A program made the position numbers and the translations under genes. Below are positions 1 to 8,245 of a stretch of 64,000 nucleotides of DNA, in pieces. Origin of the DNA: Pseudomonas karstica (GTDB lineage: Bacteria; Pseudomonadota; Gammaproteobacteria; Pseudomonadales; Pseudomonadaceae); assembly GCF_009707515.1 (NCBI RefSeq), contig NZ_WLYI01000003.1:186001-250000 (forward strand), written 5' to 3'. The notes beneath the pieces were generated by a model. It worked only from the letters and a program-made list of their open reading frames with translations. It did no database searches and was not told where the DNA came from. Position 1 is the first letter of the stretch. Every line of letters begins with the position of its first letter.

Positions 1-1
1 A

Positions 2-739
2 GGCGTATGTGAGGACTACCTCCTGGAGTTCTGCGCGCCGACCACCCTGGCGATGGTCGCGGTGGGCGCCAATGGCTCACCGCAGTACAGTTTTCGTGGC
101 GAGGGGTGTGCCGACCGACAGTTGCAACTGGAGCACCTGCCAGCCTTGGGCGCCGACATTCGTGGCTTTCACATCGGTTCTTTCTCCCTGGTGGTACAAC
201 CGATTGCCGACACCTTGTTGGCCCTGGTCCGACGGGAAAGCGGCAAGCGCCTGATCAGCCTTGACCCCAACGTGCGCCTGAACCCTGAGCCGAATATTGA
301 ATTATGGCGTGAGCGCGTGTCTGAACTGGTCAAGCATGCCGACCTGATCAAGGTCAGCGATGAAGACCTGCACCTGCTATATCCCGACCAGTCCCCGGAA
401 AGCGTCCTGCAAGGCTGGCTCCAGTACCGTTGCCAATTGGTGTTCCTGACCCGTGGCGGTGACGGCGCCACCGTGTTCAGCCGTCAACACGGCAGTTGGT
501 CGGCGCCAGCGGTCAAGGTGGTGATGGCCGATACAGTCGGGGCCGGTGACACCTTCCAAGCTGCGTTGATTGCCTGGTTGACCGAGCAGCAACTGGACTC
601 GGTGGATGGGTTGCACACGCTCTCCCGGGAACAGATCGACAGCATGCTCGGCTTCGCCATTCGCGCAGCGGCATTGACCTGTGCCAAGAACGGGCCCGAC
701 TTACCGTATCGGCATCAATTGCCAGCTATTTTTCCTTGA
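2..739 (+). CDS. PfkB-family sugar kinase, probable fructokinase (5' end outside window)
   Basis: This is the C-terminal two thirds of a ribokinase/PfkB-fold kinase, and the reading frame is open from base 2. It carries the family's second signature near its end, DTVGAGDTFQAAL, whose GAGD holds the catalytic aspartate and the anion hole for ATP-dependent phosphorylation of a sugar. The preceding VFLTRGGDGA is also typical of fructokinases. In fluorescent pseudomonads such a kinase often ends a mannitol or sucrose catabolic operon, but the upstream genes are outside the window, so the substrate is an inference. The stop codon overlaps the convergent aqpZ gene by 14 bases. Confidence 0.85.
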   Translation, partial: GVCEDYLLEFCAPTTLAMVAVGANGSPQYSFRGEGCADRQLQLEHLPALGADIRGFHIGSFSLVVQPIADTLLALVRRESGKRLISLDPNVRLNPEPNIELWRERVSELVKHADLIKVSDEDLHLLYPDQSPESVLQGWLQYRCQLVFLTRGGDGATVFSRQHGSWSAPAVKVVMADTVGAGDTFQAALIAWLTEQQLDSVDGLHTLSREQIDSMLGFAIRAAALTCAKNGPDLPYRHQLPAIFP

Positions 740-1421
740 ACACACGGGTCAGGCTGGCCCCCAGTACGCCCCCTACCACCGGCGCCAGCCAGAACAACCA
801 GAGTTGGGCCATGTAGGCCGCTCCTGCAAACAACCCGGGGCCGGTACTGCGGGCCGGATTGATAGAGGTGTTGGTCACAGGGAGAGTGACCAGGTGGACC
901 AGCATCAGCGCCAGTCCGACTGCAATGGGAGCGACCCCCTCCAATGCTCCCGGCCCGGTAACCCGCATAAAGATAAAGACATAGAAGAGTGTTGCCACGA
1001 CCTCGACCACCAACGCTGCCAACAGGCCGTATTGGCCCGGGCTTAACTCACCATACCCATTGGCTACGAACGCACCCATTTCAAAACCCGGCCGCCCACT
1101 GGTAACCAAGGCCAGGACAGCAGCCGCCACGATGGCGCCGGTCACCTGCGCAATGATGTAGGGCAGCACTTCGACTCCCGCAATGCGACGTCCAACCCAC
1201 AAACCAATAGTCACCGCCGGGTTGAAGTGCGCACCGCAAATACCGCCCACGGCGTAAGACATGGTCAGCACCGCCAACCCAAACGCCAAGGCCACGCCGA
1301 AAAAACCGATGCCCAGTTCCGGGAACGCCGCCGCCAGGACCGCCGCGCCGCCGCCGCCGAATGTCAGCCAGAATGTTCCGAGAAACTCTGCTGCAATTTT
1401 CTGTTGCAAGATCAACCCCAC
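726..1421 (-). CDS. aqpZ: Aquaporin Z
   Basis: This is a 231-residue major intrinsic protein, the usual size for AqpZ, and forms a water channel in the inner membrane. Both half-helix signatures are present: HFNPAVT (NPA at about 67-69) and SINPARS (NPA at about 188-190). The arginine after the second NPA is the selectivity-filter arginine. The hydrophobic profile fits six membrane helices plus two re-entrant loops. The residues around the NPA boxes favour a water-selective channel over a glycerol facilitator. It converges on the sugar kinase and appears monocistronic. The 264 bases upstream (1422-1685) hold no gene that I can support. Confidence 0.93.
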   Translation of the reverse strand: MGLILQQKIAAEFLGTFWLTFGGGGAAVLAAAFPELGIGFFGVALAFGLAVLTMSYAVGGICGAHFNPAVTIGLWVGRRIAGVEVLPYIIAQVTGAIVAAAVLALVTSGRPGFEMGAFVANGYGELSPGQYGLLAALVVEVVATLFYVFIFMRVTGPGALEGVAPIAVGLALMLVHLVTLPVTNTSINPARSTGPGLFAGAAYMAQLWLFWLAPVVGGVLGASLTRVFKEK

Positions 1422-1685
1422 GTCATGCGCATGCCATCATCATTGATGACTCGGCAGGAACGTTAGCAACACTGAGCCCCGTGTACGTATCAGACTTTTC
1501 CGATTAGGCAGCTAGAGAAGTAAGCCAGCAGTGAACATACATTCCTGGTTTTTACAGCTGACGCGACCTGACGACGCACACCTGCCCTACCATGAAACCT
1601 GTCTGCTAGCACGACAGTGGGAGTGAGACAACTCCCTCACTGCACGTTATGCTTTCGCACTTGAAATCGGCAGAAAGGATTCGCC

Positions 1686-2084
1686 ATGCGGTTCAGTTAC
1701 TGCACTCTCGCCACATTCACCGCCCTGCTCTGCTTCGCCCTCGCAATTATCTGGGGCTTCAAGCCTGACCTATTGTTATGGTTATGGAGTGTTGAGTACT
1801 CAAGCGCCATGGGGCTGGTCGCCCGGCGCAATGCCGCGCTGTTCCTGGCCGTGGGCATCATGTTCTATCGCGCGCGTCACTCCCCGCCCTCGGTAACACG
1901 TAAAGCCATGACCAGCGGTTTCGTGACCGGGTGTTTTGTATTGGCGGTATTGGGATTCGGCGAATGGCTCAATGGGCACGCAGGCCCGGGAATTTTGCTG
2001 GCGGTCGCCACAGAGGCAGCCTTGGGCCTGGCATTTCTCCAGATCCGCCATTCATCGTTGAAGCAACCTCAAGCGTCCATTTAG
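1686..2084 (+). CDS. Small membrane protein of unknown function
   Basis: This is a 132-residue protein with about four predicted membrane helices (near residues 5-25, 43-62, 76-93 and 100-117) and short polar loops. A purine-rich stretch, AGAAAGGA, lies just upstream of the ATG. I do not recognise a characterised family. It ends immediately before the stop of the convergent DUF1652 gene. Its codon use fits the rest of the chromosome and the hydrophobic pattern is coherent, so it is likely a real gene. Function unknown. Confidence 0.7.
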   Translation: MRFSYCTLATFTALLCFALAIIWGFKPDLLLWLWSVEYSSAMGLVARRNAALFLAVGIMFYRARHSPPSVTRKAMTSGFVTGCFVLAVLGFGEWLNGHAGPGILLAVATEAALGLAFLQIRHSSLKQPQASI

Positions 2085-2351
2085 TTACCAGGAGCGCTCC
2101 CCGCCTCGCTTTAGGGCTGGGGCATGCTGATGCTTGAGGTCTTCACGCAATCCGGTGATCAGGTTGCAAATCGCTCGACTACTGTCGAGTTTGTCGGCGC
2201 AAATGCCGGTCACTATCAGGTTCACTCGCTCATGGTCTTTTTCGTCGTAGACCTTGACCGTCAGCGAGGCGTCCTCGGCCTTGATGCACTCGCAGCGCTT
2301 GGGCAAAAAACTTCCTTCAATAATGCTGCGTAACTCTAGATCCGAAAGCAT
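2085..2351 (-). CDS. DUF1652 family protein
   Basis: This is an 88-residue soluble protein. It begins MLSDLELRSIIEGSFLPKRCEC and continues with a short beta-rich stretch (SLTVKVYD) and a helix containing SSRAICNLI. This pattern is typical of the small DUF1652 proteins that are numerous in Pseudomonas and have no established function. I chose the ATG at 2351, not the longer open frame to 2477, because AAGGAGAGG lies 5-10 bases upstream of it and family members start with this sequence. The extra upstream codons show no family similarity. It is convergent with the small membrane protein and transcribed away from ecotin. Confidence 0.8.
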   Translation of the reverse strand: MLSDLELRSIIEGSFLPKRCECIKAEDASLTVKVYDEKDHERVNLIVTGICADKLDSSRAICNLITGLREDLKHQHAPALKRGGERSW

Positions 2352-2559
2352 GGTCCACCTCTCCTTCCTGACATTTTCATGTTGATTTGATGCGCCATGC
2401 CAGCCGTGGACAACGCCCTCAATCATCAAGCCTACGCGGCAATTTATCCCGGTGTTGTATCCTTTTCTCATAAGCAACCCAGATACTTAATATAAGATCC
2501 ATGGCGTCGCCTTTAAAATGTACGCGTGTTTTATCCGTAACCCCTTACAAGGATGCATC

Positions 2560-3042
2560 ATGATTTCCCCCCTTCATCTCTCCCTCGCAAGCCTCGCTCT
2601 GACAGGACTGTGCACCCAGGTCAACGCCGCGAAACTTGAAGACATTGCTCCCTACCCCAAGGCCGACGCGGGTTTCGTGCGGCAGGTGATCCATCTGCCA
2701 GTGCAAGCCAACGAAGAGCATTTCAAGGTCGAGATCCTAGCTGGCAAGACCATGAACGTGGACTGTAACCAGCACCGGTTGGGCGGCGTGCTGGAAGAAA
2801 AGAACCTCGAAGGCTGGGGCTATTCCTTTTATCGGTTGGAGAAAGTCAGCGGCCCCATGAGCACGCTGATGGGCTGCCCTGACGGCAAGACCCGCAAGGA
2901 CTTTGTTCCCGTGAAGGGTGATGGTTTTGTGCTGCGTTACAACAGCAAGTTGCCCATCGTTGTATATGTACCAAAAGATGTCGAAGTTCGTTATCGGATC
3001 TGGTCGGCGTCGGCCACAGTCAATAACGCAATCGCCGAATAA
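2560..3042 (+). CDS. eco: Ecotin, periplasmic serine protease inhibitor
   Basis: This 160-residue ecotin has a signal peptide ending about VNA|A (residues 21-24). Ecotin dimers inhibit trypsin-fold proteases in the periplasm, including host proteases such as elastase. The conserved disulfide cysteines are at about 69 (VDCNQH) and 106 (MGCPDG). The reactive loop reads [14 protein letters not shown], against the E. coli loop in which Met-Met flanks the scissile bond; here P1 is Leu (about 103) and P1' is Met. The ATG at 2560 was chosen because AAGGA lies 7 bases upstream and a proper signal peptide follows. The longer frame from 2518 would put a polar extension before the signal peptide. Confidence 0.92.
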   Translation: MISPLHLSLASLALTGLCTQVNAAKLEDIAPYPKADAGFVRQVIHLPVQANEEHFKVEILAGKTMNVDCNQHRLGGVLEEKNLEGWGYSFYRLEKVSGPMSTLMGCPDGKTRKDFVPVKGDGFVLRYNSKLPIVVYVPKDVEVRYRIWSASATVNNAIAE

Positions 3043-3224
3043 ACGCGCTTAAACGATTAATCCGGTGTGACTGCGTTTTTGCGTGACGACTCATTCGGTG
3101 CACGGGCATAGCTCTCGAAGTTGAGCAGGCACCGAAATCAATCACCATCAGGGTCTGGACCTGGGCTTTACGAATGACATATGAAACGTATACGATTCAT
3201 ATATCGACCAGCACAGTGAACCTT

Positions 3225-3425
3225 ATGGGCATCGTCAAGATCACCGACCAATTGCACGAGCAACTCCGCCTGGCCAGCGCCACGATGGACCGCTCCATCA
3301 ACGCCCAGGCCGAGTTCTGGATCAAGATCGGCCTGTTGGCCGAACTCAATCCCCACCTTGCCTACAATGACCTGATCAACAAGTTGTTGCTGGACAAGCC
3401 CGACCTGATCCGAGGGCGTAGCTGA
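3225..3425 (+). CDS. ParD-like antitoxin family protein
   Basis: This is a 66-residue protein beginning MGIVKITDQLHEQLRLAS, with SINAQAEFWIKIGLLAE in its middle. It matches the ParD-like (ribbon-helix-helix type) family, whose members are usually called antitoxins of type II systems. Its TGA shares a base with the ATG of the next gene (TGATG), so the two are almost certainly translationally coupled. The partner is methionine aminopeptidase, not a ParE-type toxin. An in-frame ATG at 3174 would add 17 residues, but family proteins begin at MGIV. The ribosome-binding site is weak for either start. Confidence 0.8.
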   Translation: MGIVKITDQLHEQLRLASATMDRSINAQAEFWIKIGLLAELNPHLAYNDLINKLLLDKPDLIRGRS

Positions 3426-4186
3426 TGATCAAGAGCATCGAACAGATCGCCTTGATGCGCGAATCGGGCCGCCTTCTGGCGAAGGTGTTCAGCATGCTCG
3501 ACGGCTTTGTCGCGGTCGGCCAGTCGACGCTGGAACTGGACACGGCGGTGGAAGCCTTCATCCGACATGAGCTGCACGCCCGTCCGGCCAGCCTGGGGCA
3601 ATACGACTACCCCTTCAGCATCAACACCTCGATCAATGAAGTGGTGTGCCATGGCATGCCGGATGCCAAGGCCGTGCTCAAGGACGGTGACATCGTCAAC
3701 ATCGACATCACCCTGGAGAAAGACGGTTTTATCGCCGACTCCAGCAAGATGTACATGATCGGCACGGTCACACCCAAAGCCCGGCGCCTGGTAGAGATGA
3801 CCTTCGAGGCAATGTGGGCCGGGATCCGCCAAGTCCGCCCCGGCGCACGCCTGGGTGATATCGGGCATGCCATCCAGACCCATGCCCAAGGCAACGGCTA
3901 CAGCGTCGTGCGCGAGTATTGTGGCCACGGCATCGGCCGGCAGATGCACGAAGAGCCGCAGATCCTGCACTTCGGCCGTCCAGGCACCGGCATGACGCTA
4001 CGCGAAGGTATGGTATTTACCATTGAGCCAATGCTGAACCAGGGCAGCGCGAAGGTCCGCAGCTTGAAAGATGGCTGGACGGTGGTGACCCAGGACAAAA
4101 GTTTGTCGGCGCAGTGGGAGCACACCGTCGCGGTAACGGCGCAGGGCTTTGAAGTGCTCACCCTGCAGCAGCAACCCACTGATTAA
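3425..4186 (+). CDS. map: Type I methionine aminopeptidase (paralogue coupled to ParD-like gene)
   Basis: This 253-residue metalloprotease removes the initiator methionine from nascent proteins. The five metal ligands are in place: D94 (NIDITL), D105 (IADSS), H168 (CGHGIG), E201 (TIEPML) and E232 (QWEHTV). The active-site H76 (VCHGMPD) is also present, so the enzyme should be active. It starts one base inside the ParD-like stop codon, indicating a two-gene operon. Pseudomonads commonly carry a second map beside rpsB, and this copy outside that context may have a specialised or stress-related role, which is inference. Nothing follows for 250 bases except an intergenic repeat. Confidence 0.93.
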   Translation: MIKSIEQIALMRESGRLLAKVFSMLDGFVAVGQSTLELDTAVEAFIRHELHARPASLGQYDYPFSINTSINEVVCHGMPDAKAVLKDGDIVNIDITLEKDGFIADSSKMYMIGTVTPKARRLVEMTFEAMWAGIRQVRPGARLGDIGHAIQTHAQGNGYSVVREYCGHGIGRQMHEEPQILHFGRPGTGMTLREGMVFTIEPMLNQGSAKVRSLKDGWTVVTQDKSLSAQWEHTVAVTAQGFEVLTLQQQPTD

Positions 4187-4228
4187 CCCAGCGCCCATGG
4201 ATTCCAGGGCACGACCGCAATGCCGTTG

Positions 4229-4318
4229 CAGGAGCGAGCTTGTTCGCGAAAAACCTCAACGATAACCTGTGCATCCTGGATAAACGCGTCGCCTATGCGT
4301 TCTTCGCGGGCAAGCACC
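4229..4318. repeat. REP-like inverted repeat pair (intergenic)
   Basis: Between map and the TSUP gene is a pair of related arms in opposite orientation. The left arm reads AGGAGCGAGCTTGTTCGCGAA and the right arm TTCTTCGCGGGCAAGC, separated by about 50 bases (CCTCAACGATAAC...TGCG). This matches the abundant intergenic palindromic elements of the P. fluorescens group, which resemble REP doublets. Only the sequence pattern is seen; no transposase lies nearby. It may also fold in the map transcript. Confidence 0.7.
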
Positions 4319-4439
4319 TGGCGTCCCCCTGAACAGCATTGCAATCAAGGCTAGGGCTGTCGCCTCGGCGTCAGGTTATGGGTAAGATACCGGCCTTTCG
4401 CGCAGCCCTTTTCTGCGCTTGCCGAATTAAGTCGATCCC

Positions 4440-5219
4440 ATGCCCTTCGAACTCAGCGTTGACCTCACTACCTTGGCCATCTTGGCCTTCGTCGCTTTTA
4501 TCGCCGGTTTTATCGACGCGATTGCCGGCGGTGGCGGCTTGCTGACCACGCCAGCGCTGCTTACCGCAGGCATGCCGCCCCATCTGGTGTTGGGTACCAA
4601 TAAACTGAGCTCGACCTTCGGCTCGGCCACCGCCAGTTTCACTTTCTACCGACGCAAACTATTCCATCCGAGGCAATGGGTGCATGCGATCGTCGGCACC
4701 TTGATCGGGGCGCTCATCGGGGCCATGGTCGCCCATTATCTGCCCGCTGAAACGCTGAACAAGATGCTGCCGGTGATTGTTTTCGGCTGTGGCGTGTACC
4801 TGCTGTTTGGCGGTACGCCCAAGGCCGTTCTGGACAACGATGCACCGATCAAGAAGAAATGGCAGTCAACCCAGGGCTTTGGCCTGGGTTTCTACGATGG
4901 CGTCGCAGGCCCGGGCACCGGGGCATTTTGGACTGTCAGCACTATGCTGTTGCACCCCATCGACCTGGTGAAAGCCAGCGGCGTGGCCCGCAGCATGAAC
5001 TTCGTCAGTAACGCAGCGGCACTGTCGGTGTTCATCTTCAATGGCTCGGTGGATTGGATCGTCGGCTTGTGCATGGGCGTTTCGGTGATGGTGGGTGCGT
5101 TCTTTGGCGCGCGCAGCGCAATCAGCGGCGGCGCCAAATTCATTCGCCCGGTATTCATCATCGTGGTCCTGGGCCTGACCGTACGCCTAGCCTGGCAGCA
5201 CTGGTTCAGCGTGGCCTAG
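4440..5219 (+). CDS. TSUP (TauE/SafE) family membrane transporter
   Basis: This 259-residue polytopic protein has about eight predicted helices and the family's glycine-rich first motif, [20 protein letters not shown] (about 21-40). The second repeat contains [15 protein letters not shown] (about 149-163). TauE/SafE proteins export sulfite, sulfoacetate or other organic anions, and members of this long form (YfcA-like) are mostly uncharacterised. The two-fold internal repeat is intact. The 3' end overlaps the convergent nudC by 33 bases. The substrate cannot be read from the context. Confidence 0.88.
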   Translation: MPFELSVDLTTLAILAFVAFIAGFIDAIAGGGGLLTTPALLTAGMPPHLVLGTNKLSSTFGSATASFTFYRRKLFHPRQWVHAIVGTLIGALIGAMVAHYLPAETLNKMLPVIVFGCGVYLLFGGTPKAVLDNDAPIKKKWQSTQGFGLGFYDGVAGPGTGAFWTVSTMLLHPIDLVKASGVARSMNFVSNAAALSVFIFNGSVDWIVGLCMGVSVMVGAFFGARSAISGGAKFIRPVFIIVVLGLTVRLAWQHWFSVA

Positions 5220-6020
5220 ACGACGGGCCAGGTAGAGGTCGATCAAGTAGCGGGCAATCGAGCGCGACGCCGGTAACGGCGGCAACTCACGGATATTGAA
5301 CCACTGCGCGTCTTCGATCTCATCGGCCTGGGGCACGATATCGCCGCCGGCGTATTCAGCATGAAACCCCAGCATCATCGAGTGCGGAAACGGCCAGCAT
5401 TGGCTGCCTATGTACTGGATATTTTTAACCTCCACCTGCACCTCTTCGCGCACTTCGCGGATCAGGCAATCCTCGGCCGACTCACCCGGCTCGGCAAAGC
5501 CGGCCAGGGTGCTGTAGACCCCGCTGACAAAGCGCGGCGAGCGGGCCAGCAGAATCTCGTCGCCACGGGTTATCAGCACGATCATGCTGGGCGAAATCCG
5601 CGGGTAGCTGCGCAAATCACAGGCCTGGCAGTACATTGCGCGCTCCCGTGGCACCTTGGCCATGGCCTGGCCGCAACTGCCACAAAAACGGTGTTCCCGC
5701 GCCCAGGTGCCGATTTGAGCGGCATAGCCCAAGACCTTGTACAAGGTATGATCGCCTTGCAGCATGAACCCGCGCAGGCCTTGCCAACTGCAGCCTGGCA
5801 CATCGCTGGCCGCGTTGAGTTCCAGCAGGTAGACCGGCTCGCCATCGAGGTGGCCGATGCCATGTTCGGCGAACACCGACAGGTCCTGGCGCTTGAGCCA
5901 TTCCCTGGGGAACAGTGGCCCGTTGTCATCGTGCAAGAAGCCTTCGCGGCTGCGGGCCACGGCCCATCCGCCCGGGGTGTCATTGTCCAGCAACGTCGTG
6001 GTAATCCAGCCTGGGGTCAT
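5187..6020 (-). CDS. nudC: NAD(+) diphosphatase NudC
   Basis: This 277-residue Nudix hydrolase cleaves NADH/NAD+ to NMN and AMP and, in E. coli, removes NAD caps from RNA. Its zinc ribbon has four cysteines, C113-x2-C116 and C131-x2-C134. The Nudix box runs from G174 to about 196 (GFAEPGES...REVREEV). The NudC hallmark SQPWPFPxS appears as SQCWPFPHS (about 206-214), with Cys replacing the usual Pro. It is followed six bases later by the dienoyl-CoA isomerase stop on the upstream side, so the two probably share a transcript. Its 3' end overlaps the TSUP gene. Confidence 0.93.
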   Translation of the reverse strand: MTPGWITTTLLDNDTPGGWAVARSREGFLHDDNGPLFPREWLKRQDLSVFAEHGIGHLDGEPVYLLELNAASDVPGCSWQGLRGFMLQGDHTLYKVLGYAAQIGTWAREHRFCGSCGQAMAKVPRERAMYCQACDLRSYPRISPSMIVLITRGDEILLARSPRFVSGVYSTLAGFAEPGESAEDCLIREVREEVQVEVKNIQYIGSQCWPFPHSMMLGFHAEYAGGDIVPQADEIEDAQWFNIRELPPLPASRSIARYLIDLYLARRLGHAEPVLPG

Positions 6021-6026
6021 GTTTGG

Positions 6027-6839
6027 TCAGTCCACAAATTCGGGTTTCTGCTTGCTCATATGGGCCGCGATGGCCACGCGCAGGTCATTGGATTGCAGCA
6101 TAGCTGCGTTCCAGGTAGCAACGTAGTCCAGGCCGTCGTTGATCGTATGGTCACGCATGTAGCTGATCATCGCCTTGGTACCGGTCACGGCAATCGGTGA
6201 TTTGGCGGCGATTGCCCGGGCGATGTCCATCACCCCGGCCAACAGGCTTTGGTAATCGCTGTAGGTGCGGTTGACCAGGCCGATGCTGCGCGCTTCCTCG
6301 GCACCAAAGGTGCGCCCGGTGTACGCCAGTTCGCGAAGCATGCCGTCACCGACAATTCGTGGCAGGCGTTGCAGGGTGCCAACGTCGGCGGCCATGCCGA
6401 TGTCGATTTCCTTGATGGAGAATTGCGCGTCATCGGCGGCGTAACGCATGTCACAGGCACTGATCAGGTCGATGGCGCCACCGATGCAATAACCATGGAT
6501 AGCCGCCAACACCGGCTTGCGACAGTTGTCGACGGCATTGAACGAAGCTTGCAGTTGCAGGATCTTGCGCCGCAGCAGACGCGCGTTGCGTCCGACATCC
6601 TTGCCGAAATCATTGGCCACCGAGGCTAGCATCATCAAGTCGATGCCAGAAGAAAAATGCTTGCCTGCGCCACTCAGTACCACTGCACGCACGGCGTCGG
6701 TGTCTTCGATCCATTGGAAAATATCAATGATCTCGGTCCAGAACGCGGCGTTCATGGCATTGATCTTTTCCGGGCGATTGATCTGCACATGGGCGACGTT
6801 GCCTGCGAGTTCTACAACAAAGGCTTGGTATTCGGACAT
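6027..6839 (-). CDS. Delta(3,5)-Delta(2,4)-dienoyl-CoA isomerase (crotonase fold)
   Basis: This 270-residue crotonase is closest in motif to the ECH1-type dienoyl-CoA isomerase, which moves double bonds during breakdown of unsaturated fatty acids with odd-numbered double bonds. The acidic triad of that enzyme (D176, E196 and D204 in the rat protein) is conserved with identical spacing: D124, E144 (SIKEID) and D152 (AADVGTLQRLP). HFSSGIDL matches the CoA-binding loop. The triad separates it from ordinary enoyl-CoA hydratases, which carry two glutamates. It lies just upstream of nudC in the same direction. The 233 bases between it and the divergent MFS gene should hold both promoters. Confidence 0.85.
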   Translation of the reverse strand: MSEYQAFVVELAGNVAHVQINRPEKINAMNAAFWTEIIDIFQWIEDTDAVRAVVLSGAGKHFSSGIDLMMLASVANDFGKDVGRNARLLRRKILQLQASFNAVDNCRKPVLAAIHGYCIGGAIDLISACDMRYAADDAQFSIKEIDIGMAADVGTLQRLPRIVGDGMLRELAYTGRTFGAEEARSIGLVNRTYSDYQSLLAGVMDIARAIAAKSPIAVTGTKAMISYMRDHTINDGLDYVATWNAAMLQSNDLRVAIAAHMSKQKPEFVD

Positions 6840-7072
6840 GGCAGTGATCCTTGACTGGCGGCTGATAAGGCCCGAACTATATCAAGGGAGTATGACGAGG
6901 GGTAAGGCTGTGCATCGGCCAAAAGCGGGACTGGGAATCAGCGGTTCAAGATCCTGGCGACTGCTGCGCCTGCGGTGACAGGATTGACCGTGCTCGGCAG
7001 ACATTAGTTAGCCTGCTTTCTTTTCCTCCCGGCCCACGCCATCATGCGCTCATCCCTCGCGAACGAACTCTT

Positions 7073-8245
7073 ATGCCTGCCGCCTCCAGTTCCCTGTCGA
7101 TCACCCTGCAGATCGTCTCCATCGTCTTCTACACCTTTATTGCCTTTATCTGCATTGGCCTGCCGATTGCGGTGATTCCGGGCTATGTTCATGAGCAACT
7201 GGGGTTCAGTGCCGTAATCGCCGGTATCACCATTGCTTCGCAATACCTGGCAACGCTGCTCAGCCGCCCCATGGCCGGGCGCATGTCGGACACCGTAGGC
7301 ACCAAGCGGTCCATTGTCCTCGGCCTGAGCGGCATCTTGCTGAGCGGCGTGCTGACGCTGCTCGCCACCTTATTACAAAGTCTACCGCTGCTAAGCCTCA
7401 GTGTATTGATAGTGGCCCGCGTGCTGCTGGGCGTGGCCCAAGGCCTGATCGGCGTGGGCACCATCAGTTGGTGCATGGGCCAGGTGGGCGTCGAGCACAC
7501 CGCCCGGTCGATTTCCTGGAATGGTATCGCCTCCTATGGCGCAATCGCCATTGCCGCGCCGCTGGGAGTGATGATGGTTGCCGAATACGGCTACAACAGC
7601 CTCGGGATCGCCCTGTCAGGGTTGGCGGCCCTGGGCCTGTTGTTGGTTCGTAACAAGCCGTCGGTGCCGGTAGTGCGTGGCGAGCGGTTGCCGTTCAGGG
7701 CCGTATTCGGACGTATTGCGCCCTTTGGTGCAAGTTTGTGCCTGGCATCCATTGGCTACGGCACCTTGACGACCTTTATCACCCTCTACTACCTGAGTCG
7801 CGGTTGGACCAGCGCCGCGTACTGCCTGACGGTATTTGGCGTTTGCTTCATCCTGTCACGGCTGCTGTTTATCTCCAGCATCCACCGCTTCGGTGGTTTC
7901 ACGACGGCGATAGCCTGCATGACGATTGAAACCCTCGGGCTGGTACTGCTCTGGCTGGCGCCGTCCACCGGCGTGGCACTGATTGGCGCCGGCCTGACCG
8001 GTTTTGGCCTGTCGCTGGTATACCCGGCCCTGGGTGTCGAGGCGATCAAGCAAGTGCCCAACAGCAGCCGTGGCGCCGGGTTGAGTGCCTATGCGGTGTT
8101 TTTCGACCTGGCACTGGCGATTGCCGGGCCACTGATGGGAGCCGTGGCACTGAACCTGGGGTATTCGTGGATATTCTTCTGCGCTGCATGGCTCTCGATC
8201 AGCGGCCTGGGCCTGACTTTGCTGCTCAAGCGTCGCGCCTACTGA
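7073..8245 (+). CDS. MFS transporter, YhhS/YfcJ-like
   Basis: This 390-residue major facilitator protein has twelve predicted helices. The loop 2-3 signature appears as GRMSDTVGTKRS, and QYLATLLSRPMAGR precedes it, as in the YhhS/YfcJ group of putative drug or sugar exporters. The N-terminal region (LQIVSIVFYTFIAFICIGLPIAVIPGY, split here by family motif) is also characteristic. The substrate is unknown. The gene is divergent from the dienoyl-CoA isomerase and its last seven bases overlap the convergent hydrolase gene. Confidence 0.85.
   Translation: MPAASSSLSITLQIVSIVFYTFIAFICIGLPIAVIPGYVHEQLGFSAVIAGITIASQYLATLLSRPMAGRMSDTVGTKRSIVLGLSGILLSGVLTLLATLLQSLPLLSLSVLIVARVLLGVAQGLIGVGTISWCMGQVGVEHTARSISWNGIASYGAIAIAAPLGVMMVAEYGYNSLGIALSGLAALGLLLVRNKPSVPVVRGERLPFRAVFGRIAPFGASLCLASIGYGTLTTFITLYYLSRGWTSAAYCLTVFGVCFILSRLLFISSIHRFGGFTTAIACMTIETLGLVLLWLAPSTGVALIGAGLTGFGLSLVYPALGVEAIKQVPNSSRGAGLSAYAVFFDLALAIAGPLMGAVALNLGYSWIFFCAAWLSISGLGLTLLLKRRAY

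Noticed and set aside
3168..3356. A minus-strand 62-codon frame opposite the ParD-like gene
   Set aside because: It has no ribosome site and no family similarity; the plus-strand ParD-like protein explains the region.
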